A stretch of DNA of 64,000 nucleotides from Odontocerum albicorne (Eukaryota > Arthropoda > Insecta > Trichoptera > Odontoceridae): the NCBI GenBank assembly GCA_949825065.1, contig OX463854.1, positions 11,941,112 to 12,005,111 of the forward strand, given 5' to 3'. Positions 40,636 through 51,034 of the stretch are shown in pieces. The notes below the pieces were generated by a model. The model was given only the letters and a program-made list of their open reading frames with translations, did not search any database and had not been told where the DNA came from. Positions within the stretch are counted from its first letter, which is position 1; each line of letters starts with the position of its first letter. A program made the position numbers and the translations under genes.

Positions 40636-40990
40636 CCTTGGCATGCTTTAAGAAGCGACTGCAAAACCTCTTAATTTCTAGTCAGTAAAATAACGTGTTT
40701 CATTCCTGATTTTTCTTTTCCTTTCCTCTCCACCATCCCTTCCTGTCCTTTTGATTGATGCTATCTTACTTTATATGAAAAATAATGTTCGGGCGACTGT
40801 CCGTCTTTGTGGGGTTCGTGGGCATGTGCTCACGTATATGTTTATGGATTTCGTGGGGATGGATAGTCATTTGAATGATTTATGCGACCACGCAACTTGC
40901 TTCATTTACGTTTGTCTGGTTGGTTTGAAGAGATTGCCGCCTGGCAATAAGCCTGCAAGATTTTATTTGCAATAAAAGTGTTAAATAAAA
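40620..40990 (+). mobile_element. CR1/L2-like LINE 3' end
   Basis: It starts in the RT C-terminus (CCTTGGCATGCTTTAAGAAG, SLACFKKRLQ), stops at CTAG, then follows the same 3' UTR as 10150-10500 and ends GGCAATAAGCCTGCAAGATT with AAATAAAAAAATAAATAA. Confidence 0.8.
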
Positions 40991-41284
40991 AAATAAATAA
41001 AGTCTGGCGCTCTATACTCTCTACCTACCCAGTCAGGGATATGGAGTGATGATATATATAGGTATCTTATGTATGTATTATATATTTTATAGCTCTACAC
41101 TAGATTTACAGTAAAATATAAAATAAAAATATATTGCCAGATGGTTAACTCTTCTAAATAATCAGTCAATAGTTAATAAAGAATCTGTCATGGTTATAAA
41201 AAAATATTTGATTATTTGTTAATTATTTTTGTGTCAAACTAATCAATGATATTCATTTATCAATCGATGGAAATAATAATAAAT

Positions 41285-41590
41285 GGTTAAGAGGGAAGAT
41301 GAATTCGGAAAGAAACACGTAACACTATTGACTTAAAATGAAGCATTTTTCAATCGCTGTTTGAAACATGCTAATGACAGTGCGAGTCTAGTGTAAGTTG
41401 ATGACTGGTTCTATAGTTTCAGTAGACCGTAAAAACGGGCGTTAAAAGGTTGGTTATTTGGGTAAGTCAATAATTGCTTGAACGTAGTACAATGGGATCG
41501 GAAAGGTGCTGAATATTTTCGGTGAGATAAGAAAGGGTAATAGGACAGTTCAGGATGTCATAGATCATAAAAGTAACAATACAACAATTT
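41285..41590 (-). pseudogene. CR1/L2-like LINE RT C-terminus, decayed
   Basis: The minus strand parallels 37020-37330: GAAACATGCTAATGACAGTG, CTGGTTCTATAGTTTCAGTA and GTGAGATAAGAAAGGGTAAT correspond to the same sites of the better copy. Divergence is higher and the tail is missing. Confidence 0.65.
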
Positions 41591-41739
41591 TCGTCTGTTA
41601 TCATGTGGCAATTTCGTCTTACCGCCCAGAAATATTATAATGTTTCAGTAGGTAACTGGACTTAGACTGGACTCTCCTGGGTCTTATTAACTACTGAAAA
41701 TATTGAAATTAAACCCTGTATTTTTATTTGCATACTACT

Positions 41740-42510
41740 TGTCAAGACAGATCAGAAGAAGCACTCATTCCAGAAACAGTTGTATTAGTGGAAGAGCAAC
41801 CGTTACAAGATTGCAGACTAAAACAAAAAGAGATATTACACAGGTGTGGATTTTCCATAACAACATTACTTCAAATTCTGCACAATCATCTTGGCATGAA
41901 TAATGGAAGATGGATGCAAAAACTCTTGACTGCAGTCCAAAAGCAACGATGTATTGAATGTTGTTATGAATTTTTAATGCTTTCGATGGGACAAAATATA
42001 AATAATGGATTCAATTGTTAAGGCAAAAAAAATATGGTTTTGTAGTCGAAAAAAATTCGATGGGGTGGTGCCGCTCGGGATTAGTCATTCAATCAATCAA
42101 TGGCACTACGGGATTAGTCATTGGCCTTGCCTTATTGAGTCAAGTTTAAAAATATATTATAGCAACATTTTTTTAGGATTATCAGGAAATTCTATTGATT
42201 GACTTCAAAGAGAGAAACACTGCGGTTATTGGTGTTATACGGCTATGCGTCATTATCATACAAATTAGAAGTGCCATAAAAACAAAACACTAAGGAAAGC
42301 TGTCACGAGTCGTGAGACTATTGCACGAAAAAGCTCCAGTGCACACTTCTGTTGATGCAAAGGCTACCATTCAACACTGTGATTTCAAGAATTGAATCAC
42401 CTGTTCTCTAGTCCCTACTTGGCCTCTAGTGATTATTTTTCAAAACTGAAATCTGATTTGAGTGAAAAAAAAATTGGTCATTACGATTTTTTTATAATAT
42501 ACGAGTAGAA
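41740..42510 (+). pseudogene. mariner-like transposase fragment
   Basis: Reading segments MNNGRWMQKLLTAVQKQRCI and ECCYEFLML, then after a gap LLHEKAPVHTSVDAKATIQH and CDFKN, recall the QKLLT..QK..R and DNAP.H....A..TI...GF motifs of SETMAR-type mariner transposases. The catalytic DN is replaced by EK. The first Asp region is missing and ends were not found. Confidence 0.7.
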
Positions 42511-42519
42511 TTGTGCTTT

Positions 42520-44530
42520 TATTTTATAAATAATTTTTATTACAAATAAAGCGATTTTTTTGTATTCACAGTATTTTTTTCCTTTCTACAGACTATTTAG
42601 ACGTGACTAGTATTCGTCCGAAAAACAAATATTTGTTGAGTTATTATTTATGCAGAAAAAAATGTCTGTATACGAAGGTAGTAAGCTCAGTGCAATACTT
42701 GGCAAATTAAACAAGACTTGGGTTATGGCATATAAAATAGTTTGAAAACTTGTTCATGTATAAAAAAGAGAACTTTGAACTTCTTGATTAAAATGGAAAT
42801 AGATTTGGAAGATAATTTGAAGTTTCAGAAGGAAGAACTTCACGTAAGTCTGAAGTCTTAAAAACGAGTCTTTGAACTTTGAACTTGGTTCTAAGAAATG
42901 TCAAGAAACTGGTCCAGCTAAAGATCTTTGGTGGCCTTAAACTAATAGTGTTTAACCTATAAAATATTTTTACTTTTAAATAACTTACATGCAAATGCAA
43001 AAATGACTAGTTTTTGTGTATTTGAAAACATCAAAGAAAACTATAATGGTCCATGGGAGTCACCTTCAGAGATTAAATCAGAAGTTTACATATTCAAGGG
43101 AGTTTAAGTGGTACTGCTATTGGGAGAAAATAAAAAAACTTTTCGGTTTAGGTGTGTAATGAAAAAACCCAAAAACAATAAAGAACTTCTAGTGAACTTA
43201 CTATCAAGGAACGATTTTTAAAAGAAACTACAGCCTACAGACAAGCAAAGCTGACTCAGAAAGAGTTTTGGGTATTGTCTCAAGATTTTGGGGTAAGGCT
43301 GGAAGGAACATGTAATGTATTATATATGAGTATACTTCAATTCTTTGTAAACAAAACTACGAGTATCTAGTCAGTATAATGCGTTTTTTTTATAGTTAGA
43401 TTCCATTGAAAAAATAATATTATAAAAATTCATACAAGTATACTTAGATGAAATATGGGTTCGTTCTTATTTTGAGAAAGAGTACTTTTGTTACGAATTA
43501 ATCTTTTATAAAATATCATTAACCATCATCATCACCATATCGCTAATTATTTGTTTTATGTACTGTTTGCCACGTTCGTACACCTTTCACGCATGCTCTC
43601 CATTTTTTAGACTACGAGTATTAACTCTTCGATATTTTAGATTTTTTTCAACGCCCTTTTACTATTGAAGTTAGTTTTTTCGTTAATCTTCCATTACTCA
43701 TTGTTTAAAGCTACTCAGTTGTCCTTTCATCTTTAACACAGTACATTTTTCAATCTGTATTTTTTCCCTAATTTTCTCATTCCTTATTCTGTAACAAATT
43801 GTACGCAAAGCTCGAATTGGTTTTTATTTTTTCATCCGTATAACACCCTTCAATATATCCAAACTGATTCCGAGAGACAATATTGTTTTTAACCCCATTG
43901 ATCCAGCTTTCGGGTTTACAATAACTGGATTATGGATGGAACTCATGGTCCGTCATCGCACGTGTTGCTTATTAAAAAGTAACAACACTCGCATAAGTCT
44001 AGTGCATATTTGTTTTGTTACAAGATGAACAATTTTATCAGAACGGAACCCTTTTTTATTTACTTTTTCGGAAATATCGTCATTCCTATTGATATTCTCA
44101 GGTCGGTTAACACTAGAAATGTGTTCTTTATTTTTTTATATCATGAATAGAATTGGGTGTTGAACTTTTATATACATACACAGAATGCGTATTCACTATA
44201 GACATCAGACAGTATAGCTATTAACGATCACTTAAAATTTACACCCGAGTGAGGTTACGTACCTTTCATTACAAACCGAAGCCAGCCCTGATTTGTTAAT
44301 GAAGACGGATTCATTTAATAAAATAATTTGCCTCTAATTAATTGGGAAAATTCTGTTTTATTTTTCATAATATTGTACGTTAGATAATTTATATTAGTGA
44401 AATTGATTTATGTTTTTCCTTCTGATAAGTAAAATCCCTAAAAACTAAATGTAGGACTTCGCCGGAAAATCTTACATAAATATTTATTCAGGTATGTGAG
44501 GTAGTTTTTGCCAGCGTACGAGCGATAGAA
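42520..44530. other. AT-rich intergenic stretch
   Basis: No host gene recognised. At 43540-43830 the minus strand holds a LINE-like trace (ALRTICYRIRNEKIREKIQI). Block 43020-43300 has short open segments with no family match. Confidence 0.4.
43540..43830 (-). pseudogene. LINE RT C-terminal remnant
   Basis: The minus strand reads ALRTICYRIRNEKIREKIQI then EKCTVLKMKGQLSSF, comparable with ALR...YRIRNE.IR....I in insect LINE C-termini. The start and 3' end are not clear. Confidence 0.5.
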
Positions 44531-44539
44531 AAAATAAAA

Positions 44540-44830
44540 TTACAATTTATATAGCGACGTTTAGAGAGCAGACCTCTTCAATGGTGGCCTAACACTAGAT
44601 TCGAAATCAGTGTTATTAACGGATAAAAAAATATTACAAAAAAGTAGTAATACGAAATTGACCCACATCTGCATGTGTTTAGAAAAACATACTTAGTAAT
44701 AAAACTTATCAAGGGTAAACAAACTACAAAAATAAACTTTTGTAAATCTTCTAATTTGTGATAGTAACACATTTGGTTTTAGGTGGAGGTTAGTGTATGT
44801 ATGTGTTAAATTGACCAAAATGTTCGTACG
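44540..44830. repeat. Interspersed repeat, pair with 12495-12800
   Basis: It shares TTATTAACGGATAAAAAAAT, AACTTATCAAGGG, AACACATTTGGTTTTAGGTG and the GAGAGCAGACCTCTTCAATG opening with the copies at 12495 and 4545. Confidence 0.6.
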
Positions 44831-46080
44831 TTTTTTCAGTAAAAACAAAAACATATTTATTTAGAATTATGACTTTATAAAACAACAAATTCTCCATTAA
44901 ATCTATCTTTTTCCATCTTTCAGGCAACTTTAAAATCCATCCTCCCAGAATTACTCGCCTCAAAGATAGAATTTTCTCTGTAATTCGTTTTCTTTTGTTA
45001 TATATCTACAAAGGTTTCTTCATAATCCGTCATTCCTTGTAAAATTTTCTACGTTTTTCTTATCAAATATGATTTCCTAAAAATATGCAGAAGCTAAGAA
45101 GTATCTAATGATTGCAGCCACCCCTTTCCTATCCTTACACTCAACGTACATTTATTTATTTTGTAATATTTTTAATCTTTCAATAATGGTGAGTTCGAGA
45201 GTCTACTCTCTAAACGGCGCTTTATTAATTGTCTTTTTAATATTATTATAACGCTTGAAAACAGCCTCAAGATATGAGGTAGAAACACGTTTCACCTTTC
45301 CCTTCCTGTGCTAAAAAAATCCGCCCGTTCCGGTGCTGTCTATTCAATACACATGTAAAAATGATCGATTTAAAATCGGAAAAATAAGAATATTTATAGC
45401 CAATCGCTTAAATTGATTAAATTTGAAGTCAAAAGGGATAATAATTGACATTAAATTGCTGAAAACATGAAAAAAACATCAGCCGACGTTCACAAAACGG
45501 GCAAAGAGACCACCTCAAATGGATGCCCTAGAGCTACTGAGAGTTGAGACGGACTAACACTGTGTATGTTATACCTCGAAGGAAGAAACACAACTGCAAA
45601 CGGAGATTCTATTTCTTTTGTTCTCATACACCGAAGTAGAGTGAGAGTGAGACGTGAATAGCGTTGCTTTTTCATCCATAGCGGTTTTTAGAATGAATAT
45701 ACCTACGTAACACACTGGCACACGTTTGATTGTATTGGTGGATTTATTCCCGATTTTCACAAAATATCTCTGATGTGGCCGATAAGTATGTGCTAATTAT
45801 TATTAATATTATTTTTTCATTCAATGCGTAAATGTATTACGGAGGAATGCCTAAAATCTGAACCCAGTATTTATTATTTATAAAGAGATATTAAACTTTT
45901 TAGAAGCAATATGCACTAGTTAACATACACATCACAGGGAAGGAAGGGTTAACAGATATTAATGTAATAAGCGGAATAACAAAGTAATTTACTAATAAAT
46001 TTTCAAATAAAAAGAACGTTGTTTTTTATATTTGTTAATATCACATTATTACACTAGCATATAAATTGAAGACAAGTTCG
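44831..46080. other. Intergenic stretch, no gene recognised
   Basis: AT-rich sequence. GAGAGTCTACTCTCTAAACG near 45197 recalls the GAGAGCAGAC block of the repeat above. Frames at 45490-45760 are open but match no family known to me. Confidence 0.35.
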
Positions 46081-46084
46081 TAAG

Positions 46085-46375
46085 AGCAGTTATCCGATAA
46101 TCTGAAATCCACGACGCGGGTTTCGTTCCTGATTCAATTAGAGATTCAGACAGGCTGGTAATTAGCACCGATCTCACGTGCCATTTCCATCCAGAGCCCA
46201 GGTGTTAGGTCTAGTCATCAAGATGATATGGGTTCCTGGATGCGAGAGAGATTCACCACGTTTTTCGCCTCTGTTAATTGATAGAAACAGGAAAATTCCC
46301 CGAATTCCTCGAACAGACTGGAACCAAACGGTCCTGAAGAATTCCTCATTACGCGGCGCGAACTCGTTGGGAAAG
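46085..46375 (+). mobile_element. Possible SINE
   Basis: CGTAAGAGCAGTTATCCGAT resembles an A-box region and GCGGGTTTCGTTCCTGATTC a B box. The GC-richer body that follows (GGGTTCCTGGATGCGAGAGA) has no other copy in the window. It could be a SINE of another family. Confidence 0.35.
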
Positions 46376-46799
46376 TTGTAAACAAAATAATAATACAATT
46401 AAGGGCAAGAGTACCGAATCTTTTTAACACAAATATCGTAAAGAATGATTTGTAATTCAAGAAAAAATATGTTTTTTGTTTGTTTATTTATTTTGTTTAA
46501 AAACAATTAGAAATAAATTTAAACCTAATTTACTTATATTATTTTACTTTTGAAAAGTCCGCATTTTTACTGACAAAGAAAAGTCCGCATGTTCTCGGCT
46601 TTTTAAATACTTTTCAGCATTCCGTTATAAATTTTGAAACCACTATAGGATAAGTTATGAAAGCCATAAAAAATATTAATAAGACGTTTTGAGATTCAAA
46701 TGCTAAATTAAAATGCACATGAAGGATTTCTTAAGATGAGATCAGTTTTTTGCAATGATAACTCGAATCTTAAACTTTGGCAATGCATGATTAAGTGTT

Positions 46800-46930
46800 A
46801 CATATGTTATATTTTACTTTATGGTGATAAAACATGGATCATGGAAACTATAACACTAAACAAAACTAGAAGTGTTCAAAATGTGAATTTATAGGATAAT
46901 GTTCAGAATTTTTCTGTTGAATATAGTTTA
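46800..46930 (+). pseudogene. LINE RT C-terminal scrap
   Basis: LLYGDKTWIMETITLNKTRS is equivalent to the LYGSE.WVW.K..ES.I segment of insect LINE RTs. It is truncated on both sides. Confidence 0.55.
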
Positions 46931-47001
46931 GGAATGTGTGTTCCTTAAAGGAGAGATGATGAGGGTGATTGTTGATAAATAAAAACTTGTCGAAATCGGA
47001 A

Positions 47002-47314
47002 TGTGTAAAGAGGAATTTTATTGACCAACGTCGGTATTTATAATGTTTTTAGAACGTGTGCGGAAATGCGCACGAGATATATCGCTGTCTCGTCTTTGCG
47101 CTTACAATATGTTTATTGTTCGCGCGTAGGTATCCTTTTGTTTTGAGAGACAGCGCGAAAGATGTGTTGCCCTCTCCGTTCCTCATGGAATGCGGTTTTC
47201 ACTAGTAGTGAGTTGAATGACCGATCGCGTGGACTTTGGAATTGTTTGTCTCGCATTGTTAAGGTGTGCAAAGGTCGTCTCGTGGGTTCAGTGACCGCGC
47301 ATACGGTCGCCACA
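47002..47314 (-). mobile_element. Possible solo LTR
   Basis: On the minus strand the segment begins TGTGGCGACCGTATGCGCGG, is GC-richer than its surroundings, has TATAAATA then GGTCAATAAAATTCC (poly-A signal) and ends TTTACACA. TG...CA ends with a TATA box and AATAAA are LTR hallmarks. No second LTR, primer-binding site or clear target duplication was found. Confidence 0.45.
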
Positions 47315-48025
47315 ATAGGATGAATAAGGATAAATCACATCTGATTGAGCCAGAAAGATCGTCCCAAAGACGAATCACTTATTGAAATTCTCTCTCTCTT
47401 CCTATGTCTCCCACCCCTCTCACTCCCTATTTTTTTCATTTTAGCTCATTTTTGGTCATACCCAATTCTTGTTTATGTCTGCCCGTCTAACGTTACTTAC
47501 CTGATTGACTTGCATTTTTTGATACACCACTTCACTTGCTGGATAACACGATACAACTCCAATCAATTAACAGATTTACAATACATAAATCATGTAGGGA
47601 ACTCGAGGTTATTCAGAGTTTATACCAGATACTAAGCGTTAAAAAAATTAAAAAATAATCTACATCTTTGATGTGTGGTTTCAGAGTTTCAAAGGTTTTT
47701 ATCCTTTAATACTGAAGTAAACGTGAAGTGGGTATAGTACATTTTTCAGGAGCCTAAAGGGTGTAAAAAAGTGGGTGTTAATTACTACGTTAATTACCGG
47801 GACTGTTTTAAAACATTTTGTGTGTTTTTTCCATTGAAACAAGAACGCAAATTTAATTGCTTCAAGTTATATTCAGGTTGGGTGACAGAAGAAAATTGGA
47901 GTCAAACGTTATTAAAAAGTTAATGAATACAACCGAAAATGACTTATGCAAACCACTTTTCAATTCCAGTTTTCAAAGCCGATGGTTTATTAATTTATTT
48001 ACCATCTTAGTCTGATCTATCGTTC
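47315..48025. other. Intergenic stretch, no gene recognised
   Basis: An open frame at 47345-47635 is hydrophobic and pyrimidine-rich with no homologue I recognise. It is most likely chance. Confidence 0.35.
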
Positions 48026-48029
48026 GATC

Positions 48030-48175
48030 TTTGTGGCTTAGTTGGTAAAACGTCTGTAAGAAAGGGTCCCAATCTAAGTTTCCGAACTATACTCGAACGT
48101 CTTTCTGGTTAGTTGGAGGAGATTGCCACATGTCGAAAAGTCCTCCAGGCTGTATACAACGAAAGTGTTAAACAA
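48030..48175 (+). mobile_element. tRNA-derived SINE
   Basis: TTTGTGGCTTAGTTGGTAAA (A box) and AGTTTCCGAACTATACTCGA (lost B box), then CTTTCTGGTTAGTTGGAGGA, GATTGCCACATG and GCTGTATACAACGAAAGTGT. The tail is the variant form of the shared LINE tail. Confidence 0.7.
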
Positions 48176-48194
48176 TACAAAATAGTCATAAGAC

Positions 48195-48600
48195 AAAAGT
48201 CTCTTCTTCTTTTTCTTTTAGGCCTGTTGACCTGTTATGGTCCTGCATCATCGTTTCCCTCTTGTGACGTCGACTGCCAGCTGTCTTTCCATCTTTTGGG
48301 AGGTCATCCTGGAGGTCTGCTTGCTTGGGGGATACTGTCCCTGGCCATTTTTACGGCCCTTGATTCCGCAATTCTGGATATATGTTCTTTCCAGAACCTT
48401 TTTCCCTGTCGTCGCCATCTGACAATATCTTCAACTTCGCACATCCTTCGAATTTCTGTGTTTCGTACTCTATCACGAAGGGTTTTACCAGCGATACTCC
48501 TGAGTACCTTCATTTCGCTGGTTCGAAGGAGATTTTTGGTTCTGACAGTGTCGGCTCTCGGCTCTGTGCTGTATGTTTACGGCTTTGGACTATTTGCTGT
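48195..48600 (-). pseudogene. RTE-like LINE C-terminus
   Basis: The minus strand reads MKVLRSIAGKTLRDRVRNTE, then IRRMCEVEDIVRWRRQGKRF and WKEHISRIAESRAVKMARDS, and ends with a GRPPKRW-type segment and (GAA)n near 48205. It is the same family as 58020-58935, from which it differs mainly by keeping the TLRDRVR segment. It is 5'-truncated. Confidence 0.8.
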
Positions 48601-48664
48601 ACGTCAGATAAGACAAAAGTAACGAACACAATTTGAATTTTGTCGGTAAGTTTATTTGTCTTTT

Positions 48665-48815
48665 AAACCGAGGGTTTCGGGTGAGATTCACGATGGTTAC
48701 TAAAAAAAATTACGATCTGGTTTTTGACATGCACGCATTGTTATTTTACGAGGTTACACCAGTACTTGTAAGTCCAAAAGTTCGATTATTTGTTGTCTCC
48801 CGGTTACGACCTTCA
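48665..48815 (+). mobile_element. SINE fragment
   Basis: GAGGGTTTCGGGTGAGATTC (decayed B box), then ACTAAAAAAAATTACGATCT and a body with TTACACCAGTACTTGTAAGT and AAAGTTCGATTATTTG, matching the block order of the SINE at 13748. Confidence 0.55.
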
Positions 48816-48831
48816 ACATTCAGCAGTCCGA

Positions 48832-49425
48832 AGACAACGTATTCCAGAATAATTGAATTTCCGATGACAAAGTATTATTATCGGAACATATCCTGAAACA
48901 ATCAAGTTTCCGATGACAAGGTATTCCGGAATAATTGAGTTTCACACGACAAGATATTCCGGAACAATTAAATTTCCGATAACCTAGCATTCCAGAATTA
49001 TTCCATTTCCAATGACAATGTGTAACGTAACTATTGAGTTTTCGATGACAAGGTATTTCAGAATAATAAAGTTTTTGATTACAAGATATTGTGGTTCAAT
49101 TAAGTTTTCGATGATAAGGTATTTCAGAACAATTGAGTTTTCGACGACAATATATTTCGGAATAATTGAATTTTCAATGAGGTATTTCAGAACATTTGAA
49201 GTTCCGATAACAAGGTATATTGAGTTTCCGATGACAAAGTCTTTTAGATAAATTGAATTTTTGATGACAAGATATTCCGAATTCATTGAGTTTTCGATGA
49301 CAAGGCATTTCAGAACAATTGAGTTTTCGATGACTAAGTATTTTAGAAGAATTGAGTTTCCGATGATCAAATAATTCTGAAAAATTGAGTTTCCGATAAC
49401 AAGGTAATCCAAAATAACGAGTTTT
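48832..49425 (+). repeat. Degenerate minisatellite, units of about 33-40 bp
   Basis: About 16 irregular units around TTTTCGATGACAAGGTATTT and CAGAACAATTGAG run head to tail. Unit length varies (33 to 40) and divergence is high, so the array is old. The long minus-strand frame is a consequence of the repetition. Confidence 0.88.
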
Positions 49426-49484
49426 CAAATATAAGGTATGTTTAGCGCGTGAGTATTGTTAGCAGGCTTAACATACACTGTTAT

Positions 49485-49590
49485 TAGACTGGGACCCTTT
49501 TTTCGTTTATTTTTCCTTTTTGGTACCATCGGAAAACGAACCCGAACTCCCTAAGTGTATGTCGAGCGTCTTATCAACAAGGCCGTGGAG
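49485..49590 (-). mobile_element. SINE fragment
   Basis: On the minus strand: ATGACCTCCACGGCCTTGTT (A box GGCCTTGTTGATAAG), then GTTCGGGTTCGTTTTCC (B box) and GATGGTACCAAAAAGG. The body is cut off by the older satellite side. Confidence 0.7.
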
Positions 49591-49884
49591 GTCATCTATA
49601 CAGAAGATAAAAATAATTTTATACTTCTATGTTATACATTATTTTGTGCTTACTCACTAACTAGAAATATAAAAAATGAATGTAAAAGTAAAAACCAAAA
49701 TGAAAACGTTTATTTGAAGTACTTAATGGAAATACCTCAATCTTTAAAAAATGTAAAATACGTGTTTCGTGGTTTAATTCCATGTTATTTAAAAAAAAAA
49801 TATTTTAGCTCATGCAACCTACCGTTTATCTCTCCAAATATTTCCCAAAATGTAGGTTAAATGCTCTTTGCCTATAAATATCTT

Positions 49885-50178
49885 TATTGTGATACATTCG
49901 ACTGTTTTAATAATGCTTTTTATGATACATTCGACTGTTTTAATAATACTTTTTGTGATACGTTCGACTGATTTAATAATACTTTTTGTGATACATTTGA
50001 CAGCTTTAACAAAACTTTTTGTGATACATTCATCTGTTTTAGTAATACTTTTGTGATACGTTCAACTGTTTTAATAATACTTTTTGTGATATATTTGACT
50101 TTCCATAATACTTTTTGTGATACATTCGACTATTTTAATAACACTTGTGATATATTTGACTGTTTTAATAATACTTTT
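49885..50178 (+). repeat. 31-33-bp minisatellite, about 9 copies
   Basis: Units TTTTGTGATACATTCGACTG followed by TTTTAATAATAC repeat, becoming shorter toward the right end. Divergence among copies is moderate. Confidence 0.93.
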
Positions 50179-50189
50179 TTGTCGTAAAT

Positions 50190-50840
50190 TGTTGACAAAA
50201 AATTGCACAGTCGATCAAAAGTTTGGATGTTTTTCATAATAACAAAAAATATGAAGTTTCCATTGTAAGTAGTGTATATTTTTTAATGTTAATTTTATGG
50301 CAAATACTTCGTCAGCTTTTTGTATGTTAGGGACATTTAAAAAATATCGAGTATCAAAGTCTGCCAAGATGATAGTCCATAACCGTTCTGGTCCATACAC
50401 TGCTGATAACGTGGAATTGCAAACATTGTGAATAATTTGTTTTGGTATTTGGGTGCATTATCTTCCAATGGCTGCACTCAATTCATTAACTGTTGCCGGT
50501 TATGTGCCATAAACTTTATCTTTGACGAGTGCCCATAAAAAAAGTCCATTCGCTTGAGGTCTGTGGAGCGCGAGAGGTATTCAATGCAACCTCTGAATCC
50601 AAGCCATTTGCCTGGCTAATTTTCATCAAGATAGACCCTTACATTACGATTGTAGTTGGAAGGTGTCATCTTGCCGGAAATAAAAATATTCCTCATCCCT
50701 AAACTCTTCACAAATGCACGGTATGACAAATTTCAGCTGCAGCAGATTTCGCAATATGGTCACACCCAAATAAATTTCAGCTGGAAACATCAAATAAACT
50801 GCACGATGTAAAAGTGTGTATACATTTTATTGAATACCCT
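50190..50840 (-). pseudogene. mariner-like DDE transposase remnant
   Basis: The minus strand retains, in several frames, LARQMAWIQRLH, ANGLFLWALVKDKVYG and PATVNELSAAIGR, matching W..RR...WP.RSPDL.PLDFFLWG..KD.VY of mariner-like transposases. The FFL.G motif is mutated. TIRs were not identified (ATTGTTGACAAAAAATTGCA near 50188 is one candidate). Confidence 0.65.
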
Positions 50841-51034
50841 ATATTTGACTACATATTATAGTCAATATTCTGTCTAGAATTCCACCAACATATCCTACAT
50901 GCTATAATCTCCATATGGTAATATGATGAAACCACATCGATGTGAAAACATATAAAATAATAATAATTATAATTGCTTTGTAAAAAATGTTTGTAGCTTT
51001 ATTTCGTAAAACTTCAATTCTCATTTACGTTTAA

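Noticed and set aside
47345..47635. 96-codon hydrophobic ORF as membrane protein gene
   Set aside because: Pyrimidine-rich low-complexity sequence, no homology recognised, no promoter or exon support.
48113..48622. 169-codon plus-strand ORF
   Set aside because: It is the antisense of an RTE-like LINE C-terminus on the minus strand.
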